Source: Siphonodentalium dalli
Taxonomy: Eukaryota > Mollusca > Scaphopoda > Gadilida > Siphonodentaliidae
Length of the DNA: 64,000 nt
NCBI GenBank assembly: GCA_032622095.1
Contig: CP136064.1
Span: forward strand, 248,031,827 to 248,095,826
Direction: 5' to 3'
Made by a program: the position numbers and the translations under genes. Positions within the stretch are counted from its first letter, which is position 1. Every line of letters begins with the position of its first letter. The notes beneath the pieces were generated by a model. That model was given only the letters and a program-made list of their open reading frames with translations, searched no databases and was not told the origin of the DNA. Positions 46,680-58,210 of the stretch are shown in pieces.

Positions 46680-47931
46680 CCCTATGTCTATTATATTCCC
46701 AGCTAGCAGTCTACATATAGACTATAAGACTTAAGGCTATATATTCCACTTTACTCTTGAAAGTTGCCGGTGGGCTGCATGGTTGGGGTGCAGAATAAGA
46801 AAAGTTGTATACATTACAATGTTCTCTTCTCTCTCAAAATAACATACAGCACGATACAATACATCGATGATGATGAATCACATTGCGACATGTCACATAG
46901 GATAACGTCTATGGATCCGAAGAATATCATGTTGAATAACCTACATGTGAAGTCTGGAAACTAGACCCTAGAAAGATAGATGATACCTAATCTAGAATGT
47001 GTATATACTATATAATATAGAACTAGGGTATGAATATATAAAAGAGTAGAAATACCATTAACGCTCCAACATGGAGACTTCCAACAATTATAACTATTTA
47101 CAGCACCGTGATAACAAAGGGATTTATCCAGGTAAATGGACCATCCATTCCAAACTACTATAAAATTATCTTTACAGATGTGGATGGTCACAACTGACTT
47201 ATAAATATAAATGGATGATAAAACAATACATGTAACAAGACAATACAATCATGACAAGTAAAATGATCAGAGATAATAAATAATATCAGCTTACCAATTC
47301 GGAATGATTTGAGTCCGGATGAATATTTATATCCTTTATGAAATGACTTTAAGAAGCTTTTACATTGTTTACATATATTAAGTATTTATTGATTTAAGTT
47401 TAAGTTGGAGATAACCCAACCGCTCCATTGTGTTTATATGAGAAAACTAACTATATATAGCAATGGCAGCAAACGTGAGTGAGAAGTACTCACGGTGGGA
47501 TTGGGCTAAAGTTAAAAGAGGTAAGGCAGCAGATAGAAATTAAGTGGGAGAGGGTTGCAAAGATTTGCGTGCAGTGTAGATTAACAAATGATGGTTTAGT
47601 AATTATTGTTAAAAAGGTTGTTAATAATAAATATTCCTAATAATTCTGATCTCATAAAATATTGATAATATTACATATTTTACCACCGCCAAATTAGCAT
47701 CCCCACTAGTTGATTGAACCGCCGAGGCGTAATCGGAGGAGCGTGAACTGGTCCTGTCTTCCTTCTTAGAACAGCTTCCTCTTCTTTCTTCGTCTGATCA
47801 CATGTCTCTGAGGTACCTATGTATCACAAGATATCCTTGTAGAAACTCTGTGATACAAATCTTTCGCGTATATAAATATATAAAATGATATAATAGATAT
47901 ATCAGGGTGATATATAAGTCAGCATAAGATC

Positions 47932-48216
47932 ATGTCAGAAGGCCTTCCCGAAGCTGTGCCCATCAATCCAATGGGCGGAGCCAGAGCACAGATCCCTGGC
48001 ATGATCCAATGTATCACTAAATATATATATATAGCCCTCAGAGAACATGACTAACAGCCATAAGCACTGGGAGCTCATGGCCGAACACCGCAGGTGACCA
48101 GAGCAGCCACTGAGAAAGCAAACCGCTACTCTCAGGTTCCAAACAATAGTGTCGGTACGATTATTAATTTTGGAGAAAATTCCCAACGATCACCATCATT
48201 TGAAATGGAGACATAG
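47932..48216 (+). pseudogene. Coding-like relic B inside the 5.6-kb element
   Basis: An ATG frame (47932-48054) reads MSEGLPEAVPINPMGGARAQ, then a TATA run and a stop. Another frame (48064-48216) reads GRTPQVTRAATEKANRYSQV, then PNNSVGTIINFGENSQRSPS. The two look like pieces of one protein broken by a frame change. The family is not recognised. A third similar scrap (RPKRAELAAWFQALMIGRLV) lies at about 48727-48850. Confidence 0.35.
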
Positions 48217-49719
48217 AGCAAAATTTGCAATAACGACTATTATGTTCAGCCTATAGGCCCTCACGACCACTAGGCACCTGAGAGCAGTCCACGTTCCCAG
48301 TGGAACACCCACCGCGATCTGATTTTAAGAAATGAAGGTGCGCAGACCATGTCTACATAATGTACTTAATTAAACGATCGTAGTGAAATATTCAGATAGT
48401 TGTCTCTTCTACAACCGAAATCAGTTCAAATGATAAACACAGGTAAATTGTCAGTCACCATACGGAATATTCAGGTCTGAGCCTCTGCCCAGAACATCAT
48501 GTCACTTTCCCCCAAACATGCAGCAGAACGACCTAGGTGTGTGATAGGTAGGTTAGTGTGAAGCATGCAGCAAACTAGGGGAAGACTCGCTCTAAAAATG
48601 AAATTATCCCTTATAATGTTGCATTTTTACTTATTGAATGTTAGTAGCCATTATAGAGAGGAACTCCCCATACCTAAGTAGTCCTGTTTAAGGCATGTTT
48701 AAGGAAAATAAGTCAAATCCAGCATAGACCGAAGCGCGCAGAGTTGGCAGCATGGTTTCAGGCCCTTATGATCGGGCGTCTGGTGCCATGGGGATGGGAT
48801 CCACTTGTACGGGGTGGTCCCCTGCCTGCAGGGAAAGGTCTGTAATGCTGGTCAATGAGCTTCCTCGAAATCTAAGCTGGACAGCGCAAACGTCTTTGCC
48901 TGTTTTATTGTCTATGTGGTCGTGGGGCACGTGACAATAAAATGCTTTCCATGTAAATGTGCTTCATTCGTGTGTGAAGTCTATTCGCCATATCAACGGT
49001 ACGAAAGGTCTGGACACGCATTTATTTGAAATTCATTTAGACTCCAGCTGGTCAATGAATACCGTCAAAACTCCTACCATGCCCTTTATGAACAATGCAA
49101 GCTTTATTGGATGTACAGCATGTTCTTGTACCAAGCTCACATTTGATATGGTTACTTGCCATAAATAATGTCTCCCCCCTCGTTGTCTTGGAATACCACT
49201 GCTAGTATATCGTTATTCATTGGGGACCGTCATCCAGGCATCTCAAATTTTGGCCACAGTCACCAGTAATGCTGCGAGAAACGTCGTGGCCACATAGGGA
49301 ATCGAGCATTCCACAGCAGCAATTGACTGTGGGCCAGTTAACTGGAGGGGTCAAATCACCACGATTCTAAATCCTGTCAGGCTGAGATCATGAATAATTC
49401 AATTGCAAATAACACTTTCACATTCCCATAATTGAATCAAGAAGGGGAAAGGATCGAAAGTATCTTAAAATATTTTTGTAGATAGTGAAACCATGATTAA
49501 ACACCGTGACGACAAGATAGAACTCAAACCTGAGCGCCCATGATTTGTAATTTGGGTCTCAATTAGAGCCATATCCAGAATCGTAGTAACCTGACACCCT
49601 CCATCTGTAAACCTGAACAGGAAGGATAGCATGCAGTTATGTTTGTATTCCGGAAGGAGACACCATTTAGTCAAGAAACAACCCAGCAAATTTGAAATGA
49701 TGGGTTAATTTTGTTTTTA
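48217..49719. other. Interior of the 5.6-kb element, unassigned
   Basis: Apart from the open scrap near 48727-48850, I see no recognisable gene. Composition is closer to 50% GC in patches than in the flanking introns. Confidence 0.4.
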
Positions 49720-49838
49720 AATCTACAGCACCCGAGATTCCCAGGTGGTCATCCCATCCAGGTACTAACCGGCTCGACGTTGCTTAACTTCGGTGATCGG
49801 ACGAGGACCGGTGGTTTAAACGTGATATGGCTGTAGAC
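49720..49838 (-). rRNA. 5S rRNA-like gene (probably a dispersed pseudogene)
   Basis: On the - strand the sequence starts gtctacagccatatcacg and holds the highly conserved core cgtccgatcaccgaagttaa, then gcaacgtcgagc, ggttagtacctggatggg and cacctgggaat, ending ggtgctgtagat. Length (about 119 nt), order and the closing helix (gtctacagc with gctgtagat) all match eukaryotic 5S rRNA, including the internal pol III promoter blocks. One base is missing in gagc(c)cgg and one is inserted in gggatgacc. No TTTT terminator follows at once on the sense strand (atttaaaaacaaaatt). It is a single copy here, inside the 5.6-kb element. Confidence 0.88.
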
Positions 49839-50439
49839 TGATAAAAGTCGCAATAATAACTACAATCTGGAATTGAGACAAGAGTGAAATTGTCATCACA
49901 ATTAATTTTAGTCCGAATCCCCACAGATCACTATTACTAGGCCATCACGAATATCATGCACCGAGAGCAAGATAAGCCCATCGGCTCAGACCGGTTTGCG
50001 TAGAATTGCAGCTATTGTACATCAGAGCAGAAACTACTAGATAGATATGAAAGCGACCAACATGACTGAGAGTGATCAGTAGCTATGATGTCTGTGGGAC
50101 AATGACATGTCATGTTTGCAATCATTAAATGCTAGAAGTTCTAAATTTGACAGTGAAGTTGATGCGCTGTACGAGAATCGAATCATGAACAGAATTCTGA
50201 ACCTTGTCAGATATCAATCCCTGTCTGAAATTAACAATGACACTACCGATTCTTAGTACTTCTACAGTCAGTATGTAACCAATTAACAATGATTATTAAA
50301 CATGAAACAGTTCCATTCTGATATTGATATAAAACTGTAGTCAACTTCAAGCGTTGACAAACACATCTGGATCATGGAGACAAGTATGACAGAATTGAAA
50401 CATAAAACACAAAGTATTTTGTGAAACCACATTGTTCTG

Positions 50440-50830
50440 ATGAGTAGCGAGGGAATTAATGAAAGAAAATTCCCCCAAGATTAAACGCCATAGTATAAAG
50501 AACATTCGCACGAAATTAGGAGACTGCGGATAGCGAATCACGTGGCAGTTACGGTCGGACAAATTCTAACCTACCTTAGAGGTTCTAGAATAAGGCCATA
50601 TATGTATTTCGCACAATAAACGTAACCTTATGATAGATATCATCGTCAGTAGCGAGGGAATGATTGAAAGAAAATTCCGCTAGTTGAAAAAACCACGAGT
50701 AAAATAACACGAAATTAGGAGACTTCGGTTATTAATGCAAACCACGTGGCATTAACAGTCTGACCAAGTCTATCATACCTTATAGCCATGGTCTATGAGA
50801 ATTCCATATATGTATTGCTCACAACAATCG
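50440..50830. repeat. Diverged 200-bp tandem duplication
   Basis: 50445-50640 and 50650-50830 share gtagcgagggaat, gaaagaaaattcc, cacgaaattaggagactgcg and the ending ccatatatgtatt at the same spacing. It lies near the right end of the 5.6-kb element. Confidence 0.75.
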
Positions 50831-51488
50831 ATGTGCGTCGTATCATTGAAACGATGGTCGCGCTATGGCAAATTTATAGACGCAAATAAGTGATTGGCAG
50901 TTTGTCGAAAACACGGAACAATTGTATGTTTGATGAAGCAAAACGGTCCATGAATTCGAAACCGATAATGATAAAAACGAACGCTGAGGCAACCAGAAAG
51001 AATTATTGTCTAGATAAACTGAATTTGTTGAGTTGTAGGTGAAACTCCAAATTCAAAGACACCCTGATACTTATCCTTGTTGTTGGCTCTGCGGTAGAAA
51101 TAAAACAAACGATTCTCAGCGCGTACATCCGGGTATGTTGGGACAGTTCACGCGTGACTAATCTAAGCAGGACAATGAGAGTCCGGAGGCGACCAAAAAG
51201 TTAACCCTTTTCCTACCGTGGCTTGCAAAGTAGGACATATATCCATATAGTTCAGTGTGAAGGCTTCCTTTTGGCGGAAATATGTATGCCAAAATACTAT
51301 GTAATATATCATTATCCTAGTTTATTACCTTTTTCCTCGTTTCTGGTCATGTTTGCGATCGGCGCGCCCATTTTGAATGCTTGATACTCATTAACTCGAA
51401 ACCACGTCATTCCCCACCGTGATTGTATCAGTGACAATGATACACATGTTAATTGTTTATTTCAAGGTTTGACAATATGTCTTTACAG

Positions 51489-51794
51489 GTTCGTCAAATT
51501 GAAAATCTAGCCCGAGAAAAGAGCCAGAATGCTACCGCAGAATCCAACAACATCAAAACCATCGCTCAGTCAAAATTCACCGCCGTCGTAGAGGAATCAA
51601 GAGCCAGCGGCCTCATGAAGCTTTACAATTCTCTCGGACTGACAGACCAGACAATGAAGAGCAGCCTTGACTACTTACGGACTAACTGCAATAAACACCA
51701 TACTTTGACTCAGATATCAAACGATTCTGAGACATTAAAATATTTGGAGTTTTTTTACCCTTTCATGACGGGACCTGCGCTTGTGCAGTGTTAA
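51489..51794 (+). CDS. SPFH/band-7-like protein, exon 6 (C-terminus)
   Basis: The exon starts after ctttacag (ends 51488) and stays open for 101 codons to TAA at 51792-51794. It begins VRQIENLAREKSQNATAESN, continues IKTIAQSKFTAVVEESRASG and LYNSLGLTDQTMKSSLDYLR. This Ala/Glu/Lys-rich heptad region is the coiled coil that follows SPFH domains and drives oligomerisation. The full protein would be 359 residues, a usual length for the group. The last 12 residues (YPFMTGPALVQC) and the stop lie within a TTAA-type MITE that starts at 51757. The native end may have been lost, or a splice donor before it may be used; I see no strong GT donor there. Confidence 0.75.
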   Translation, partial: VRQIENLAREKSQNATAESNNIKTIAQSKFTAVVEESRASGLMKLYNSLGLTDQTMKSSLDYLRTNCNKHHTLTQISNDSETLKYLEFFYPFMTGPALVQC

Positions 51795-52003
51795 AGATCC
51801 TGTGCTGGTCCATTCTCTTGTACATGCGAGTCTCCATATATATAGGAGAATGCACTGGCTAACAAGATCAAGGTAAATATTGATAGGTCAGTGTATTCTC
51901 TTATATATACAAGGCTCCCTATGGGAGACTCGCGTATATAAGAGAATGCATTGGCACAGGGTTTTCGCAACATTTCAGGATGCTCAACTCATGGAAGGGT
52001 TAA
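51754..52003. mobile_element. TTAA MITE overlapping the end of the SPFH gene
   Basis: The left edge is ttta|ccctttcatgacggga (TTAA changed to TTTA), the right edge atggaagggTTAA (52000-52003). Inside are two tatata-type hairpins (cgagtctcc...; aggctccctatgggagactc). It supplies the apparent stop codon of exon 6. Confidence 0.8.
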
Positions 52004-52335
52004 AGACATGCTGTCAATGGAGAAGACTTCTGTATATAATGCCCCTGACATTAACTACTGTTATTGTTGTCTAAAAACTGATACCTCCCCATTCTAATAT
52101 GTGATCCTGAATTTAGTCCTGTACCTTTCAATTGTATAAAGTTACAATTAGTGTAAGTTGTTCACAATGACTAATTGTAAGAAGAGCATGAGGATCAGCT
52201 AATCATTTTCTTAATTGTAGTCATCTACTTCATGTTGTAAGCCTGCAAGTCACGTTTTAACACATTAGATGTTAGAGCTCAATGCACACTAATATTCAAC
52301 ACATATCTGCTATGGACATGTTGATAAAATCCCCC

Positions 52336-52356
52336 AAAAAAAAAAAAAAAAAAAAA
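52336..52356 (+). repeat. A21 run
   Basis: Twenty-one A residues follow ccccc. It could be a retroposed poly(A) tail, but no processed gene precedes it. Confidence 0.6.
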
Positions 52357-52479
52357 TTTGTTTTCAAATTTATTTGTTCGTAAGTTTTTTTGTCATAACA
52401 TCAGGCATTGCAATGGCATTGCAATAAAAAGGCCTAATGCGGCCCTTTTTATTCAATGCGGCGGGGCCTGAGAACCAAA

Positions 52480-53110
52480 ACTTTTTTTTTTGGCCTTATT
52501 TACAATGGTTATCTGAAACTACAGTTAATTTACAACAGTTATTTGAGTGGTAAATTTACAATGGTGATTTGGGTGGTAAATTTACAACAGTTGTGGTGGT
52601 AAAACCACGGTTATTTGAGTGGTAAAACTATAGTAAAAAAACAGTTAATTTACCATGGTTATACCCATGCATCCATGATAATCACTATGCCTCCTTGTAA
52701 TTACTTTGGTATTATGATGATTACCATAGTTTTACCACTCAAAAGACTTGTAAATTAACTATTGTTTTTTCACTATGGTAATTACCATGATGATTGATTA
52801 CCATAGTTTTACCATCCAAAAGACTGTTGAAAATTTACTATTGTTTTTTTTACTATTGCTTCAAATAGCTAATTTACAACAGTTACTTGTGTGGTGAATC
52901 ACCACACAAGTAACTGTTGTAAATTAGCTATTTTTTTTCCACTATGGTAATTACCATAGTTTTACCACCCAAAAGACTTGTAAATTGAGTGGTAAAACTA
53001 TGGTAATCACCATGGTTTACCATAGTGAAATAAACAATGTTTAGCCATACCGGTAGCCAATTTAAATTACAATGGCCTTTTGGGTGGTAATACTATATGG
53101 TGTTTCACAC
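52480..53110. repeat. taccatggt-rich inverted repeat cluster
   Basis: Words such as gtaaatttacaa, ggtggtaaa, actatggtaattaccatagt and ttttaccacccaaaagact recur in both orientations. At 52863-52933 lies a perfect 71-bp palindrome. Related sequence reappears at 56290-56360 and 58000-58210. Confidence 0.7.
52863..52933. repeat. Perfect 71-bp palindrome
   Basis: Arms of 35 bp (aaatagctaatttacaacag and on to gtggtga) around a single central base at 52898; no mismatch was found. Confidence 0.88.
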
Positions 53111-53825
53111 GGCGATAGTTAGACTGTTGTGTGTAATGTGGTGTGACAGGTTTGTCAGTTGTTGCCGTGTAAAGTGTATGCGTTGATCGTGAACGCGTTG
53201 TAGTGGTCCCTAGTCACTGTGACGGAAAACAAAACAAGCTATCTTCTTGTATAACATTCCCGCCTGAACTGAGAAAAGGATTCCCGACTCTGGATTCCTG
53301 GATATAATCACCTGATTTGATAAAACTCCTCCCACGAACTGAATTAGCATTCGTCTTTACGTCCCGCCAATGCGTAAGTGTTCGAGCACTTGATCATAGA
53401 ATAAATGCAATGACTAAGAATTCATGTGAATATTTCTGAACCACTATACAGAGTTACGTGTACAATAAGAGCATGGTTATTGTCTATCCGTACAAGGAAT
53501 TGTGTATTTGATTTGGATTCCTAATATGGACACATTCGCTATAACATACGTTCTACTATTATCTTAATGTGTTACTTCTCTCTCACTCCTATCTCTTTCT
53601 TAGTATTCTCAATGTCTATTCATCTTAAAATTTATCCTCACGCTACTGTTTACTTTCTCCTTTCTTTCCTATTCACCCTAACCTGTTCTAGACTATCTAG
53701 AGGCTGTTTAATCGGTTGTATTCCGTATATTGTTGTGGGCATTGTGTATATATTGCTATATTGTACATTTATTCAAAGCTGACCTCATTTATTGGAATAG
53801 TGTTCTAAATATTCAAGGCTGGTTT
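53111..53825. other. Stretch without recognised features
   Basis: No gene or repeat signature is supported here. Confidence 0.5.
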
Positions 53826-56058
53826 TTATGTGTACCCATACCATGTATGGTACACATAATGCCGACGTCCGGATCAACCATCCGTCGTTCGTCCGTCCGT
53901 CTGTCCGTAGACACTTGCTATCCGATTCATTTACTCGAATATTTTTTATCGGATCGTGTTCAAATGTTATGTGCATGTTTATGATGACACACTCCTCACC
54001 TGTATAGATTTTGGTATCGATTGGTTGATCGGTTTAGAAATTATTAACACTTTGCATCCGCACATAGGCATGAGATATCCGATGCTGTAACCAAAGTATT
54101 TTTTGTCCGATTGTTTTCATATTTGATATGTATGTTTATGATGACACGCCCCTCACCTGTATAGTTTTTGGTATCGATTAGTTGATCGGTTTAGAAAATA
54201 ATTAACCCTTCACACACACATGCTATCCAATGCAATAAGTTGAACATATTTCTTCTTATCTGCCTCATATTTCTTACCTAGGTCTTTCTTAGCACGTTCT
54301 TCATCCGTATGGATTTTGGTATTGTTTAGTTAACCCTTTCCACTCTTGTTTTTAAATAGAATTCATCCAAGCCAGGATGACTCAAAAAAATTTCATCTGA
54401 TCGACACCAATTTTGGTATATGAATTTCTGACCCCTAAATACAGATCAAGTGCGAAATATGGGTTTGATCCGGTATATTTTAACAGAGTTATGGTCCTTT
54501 ATAATTCATACCTCTTTTCCATGCACTATTAAATTTGAATAGAACAAGACACAACACACACCTGTGTTATTGGAATGAGATAATTTATTGCTTTGGACAC
54601 AGTGACCTGATAGTACCACTGGTGGCAGCAGACTTATAAACATCTGTCAAATTGTGATTGATGTCAGACTCTTTATTCCAGTTCTGTTCTCTGTGTTGAA
54701 ACCATGCAGTTCATGGCATTATTGTTTACAGAGACACTGTTGTCATATCTTAGAAAATAATTAATACAAGCATTCCTTAGTTCCATCATATGATGTCATT
54801 GAAAATGATGACCCTCTGCACACATCATATGGTCTTCTGATGTTTTTTATTTGATCATTCTCCTATTATATATCCATGTTGATGGTGATCCACTTTTAAC
54901 TTGCATAGATTTGGGATTAAAATTAACCCATTCGATAGACACATATTATCTGAATGACATATATTAAATTATCACTTTAACTTTGAGCCAGGTTCAGTCA
55001 GTGTTTCAAGAAATGACCAATTGAATATTCATCATTAGAGGAAACGTCTTATTTTGAAATTCCCTCAATTGCATTTGGGCTGCAGAATAATATTAACAGT
55101 GCTGGGATTCTTGAGACTGACTTATTGTATGGGTTTCTAAATCCAATGACATGCTTTTTGTTGACTACTCTGTGTTTATCAGTTCATTAGTTTGGTTAGG
55201 TAAGATTAATCCCTTACTATCCGATTTGATAACTCAAATATTTCCATTGATTATGTTTATAGTTCTGGCACAGTTTATGATAACACACCTCTTACCTGCA
55301 TAGTGAGGGTCATTTGGTTTATTTGCTTAAATATATTAACATCCTTCACCAATCCTGTTTACACAATGTGATAGCTAAATATTTTTTGCATGATCACTCT
55401 ATAAATAATCACATCTGTGATAATCATGACACATTCTTCACCTGTATAGATTTTGGTATCGATCGAATGGTTTTGAAAATATTAACCTTAACTTTAATTA
55501 TATTTAAACTGTTCACAAACATATCTTTCCAATGATCAACTTAGAAGAAAATTAACATTTATATCCAATCATTAGCAATCATATTTTATATCCAGGTCTA
55601 TACATCCCTCACTTCTATAGTTGATCAGGTATTGATTGTTTTTTAAGTGGTGAAATATTAATAGGTTGCTATGAATTTTTTAATAGATAATAAATAGATA
55701 AATTGAGTTGCTATTATGTTTATCTACCTAATTTCTTAACTCTTTGATATTTAACAGCTATGGTGCTTCTCTCCAACTATGGATTGAGCTTAATTAGCTT
55801 TATAACTCTATAAGACATACCTGTATCTGTGTTGGAGTCACTAATATGTTGAAATCAAAGCCACGTCTGTGTTAACATTGTGTTAATGTGAGCAAGGTGC
55901 CCAATAAGTGTGATTTCACTTGTGAACTTAATAGTAAGGTGTGAATTGTTTAAAGTTTTGCACTCATGAAAAGGATGGGGTAAGGATTAATGAAAATAGC
56001 TCATCGCTGTCTCCAAGTTATGGGTTAAACATCTGCCGATCACGATCGGCCTCTCGTT
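53826..56058 (+). mobile_element. Helentron-like element (family C), copy 3
   Basis: The head ttatgtgtacccatacc, hairpin and GTCC/GTCT microsatellite (53881-53912) match copy 2 for over 400 bp with few changes. The core is also shared (cacatcatatg, attttgaaattccctc, tgcatttgggctgcag). It ends atgggttaaacatctgccga, stem gccgatc-ac-gatcggc (loop changed), cctctcgtt. The preserved stem with an altered loop suggests selection on the hairpin during past mobility. Confidence 0.78.
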
Positions 56059-57999
56059 AAATACTGTTGCTTTCAATTTATGGACTAGCTCATTATTTGT
56101 TTCAAATTTCGTGTCGCATGCAAATGGCTTTTGTTATATATTTGGTCTGTGACCTATGTCACACTCTTATGGTCTGTGACACGTCACACTCGTGTGGTCA
56201 TATCACTTATATATTGTTTGTTCAACTTTCAGGTTGAAAATAAACCAATTTAGACAAACTTGGCGTGGATTCAATCCCCCGACGAAACATATGGTAATCA
56301 CTACAATGAAATAAACCTGGCATAGTTAATTTACAATGGTGTTTTGGGAACCACATTAAATAAGCTATAGTTAAGCAGGAACCATAAAGAAACAGCAATA
56401 GCTAAAATTCAGTTGAGATTTAATGTATCATAATACTATTAAATCAGTTATTTCGGTTTAGATTTTTGGGGTTAAAGTTCGAAGAATAGTTATTATATAC
56501 ATGCACATGTGTGGAAGCACATGCCAGCTGGAACTGCTAGCTTGATGCTAGTGATGGGAAGTTTTAACACTGTCGTTTCTGCCTGGTAGCACAACCGACT
56601 CACAATAAATTTCAGTATTGTAGCAATTTTCTGGTGCCGGACTGCCACAGATAAACATTGTATCCGGTTGCGTGTCTCGAGTGTTGTGAAATGTAGTCAC
56701 ATGTATCGACCTGTGTTACTATACCCAGGTTTATTAAGCGCACAATTTCTTATCGCAGAAAACCTCAGTTCGTGTAAAATTGTATATAACCCGTCCAAAT
56801 GTCCAATTCTGGCACAATAGGATATTCTGAATATCTATTCAGAATCCAAAGCAAATGGAGATGGAATCACCTGGAATGGAATGTCGATTTCAGCCACTAA
56901 ATCACTTGTGGATATGCCTGTATTTTGTCCCATGTTTTGGTAAGCACATATATTATTAAACACAAAAGCGCCGTTAACTGCGATAATCGTCTATAAATGT
57001 ACCGGTCGGTATCCTGAAAACTCTGCTGATTAATAAAGATTTAAGATACCCACGTCCTCGATCACCAAACCAAGCCCGGAATGAACTTGGGGTACTCGTC
57101 CACAATGCCACTGCGAAAAACGTTCACCACACCGTATGTGCATGTAGCCTTGTAGGAGTCATCAGGCACAAATCTAATTTTGGCAGCAGATATTTCAGCT
57201 GCCGTTCTTTCACATGTAGTTATTGACAAATTGTCCACTTGTTGAAAGCAGCTGAAGAATTAGTTCAACAATACACTATGAACTGATGAATGCTTTCGCA
57301 GGGATTATTTTCATTACATGTAAATTTTGATCTTCTCTTTTACTCCGGATTTTATCCACTCTCCCAATACGCCATGGTTGTTATTTATGTAATGTATCGT
57401 CTCTTTTAGTTTGTTCGACGTTAATATCACGTCTGATTGAGTGATTTTATCGAAACAAAAATGTCAGCATAAATCCACGTGTTGTAAAACCGGTGATTTG
57501 CAAAAATTAGGTACACATAAATCATGTGACCTCACCGGTGTACGATAAAATATGTTAAATACAGGATAAAGATTATTGTTAATCATTAATGACATCATCG
57601 TTGTTATTATAATTCATGGTTCAGATTAATACTGTTATGATATGTGTTTATATATATATACCAGTATGCATGTTTATGTTTGTAATCTCATATCCTGTGA
57701 GGGGTCGTAGATTTAATAAAATTATATTCTATTCTATTCTATTCTATTCTACCATGGTAAACTATATAGTTGAGCTCGTACCTGTACATACTATCTTCAG
57801 CATAGTAACAGTACAACCACGAAACAGTTGTATTTATCTTTGCTTAGTTAAACATTTAGGTAATGATACCTGATATCTGGGGAACTACTTGGCCAACTGT
57901 CAAAATTGGTAACTTGAAAAGGAAAAAAATAGTGGGCACTACCAAAGTAACAACATGATGATTGTCAAACTATCATTGTGAAATATCATGTTGAAATTT
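56059..57999. other. Mostly unassigned stretch
   Basis: It holds pieces of the taccatggt repeat near 56290 and a (TTCTA)n microsatellite at about 57724-57751. No supported gene is present. Confidence 0.45.
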
Positions 58000-58210
58000 C
58001 TATCACCATGCTCGTACCATGGTAAATATGGTACCAATATGGTGTTACCATGGTTCAACCCATGGTATGTTAACATGGTGAAATGGTCTATCACTGTAAC
58101 ACCATGCTGATTTTCAAACTATCATGGTGAAATACAATGGTGAAATTTCTATTACTATGTTTGTGCCATGCTAAATATGCTGCCACCATGGTATTACCAT
58201 GGTGGATTTT
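58000..58210. repeat. ccatggtaa inverted repeat cluster
   Basis: catggtaaatatggtaccaa, gtgttaccatggttcaaccc and related words repeat in both orientations, related to 52480-53110. Confidence 0.6.

Larger units (their letters stand above)
45647..51266. mobile_element. 5.6-kb element with 169-bp terminal inverted repeats
   Basis: Positions 45647-45815 (starting aagccttcacactgaactat) and 51098-51266 are reverse complements with only a few mismatches, and both are 169 bp long. Weaker similarity continues outward for about 40 bp on each side, so the true ends and target duplication are unresolved. The interior has coding relics (46293-48213), a 5S rRNA-like gene on the - strand (49720-49838) and a tandem duplication (50440-50830). 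No intact transposase is seen. It fills most of intron 5. Confidence 0.8.
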
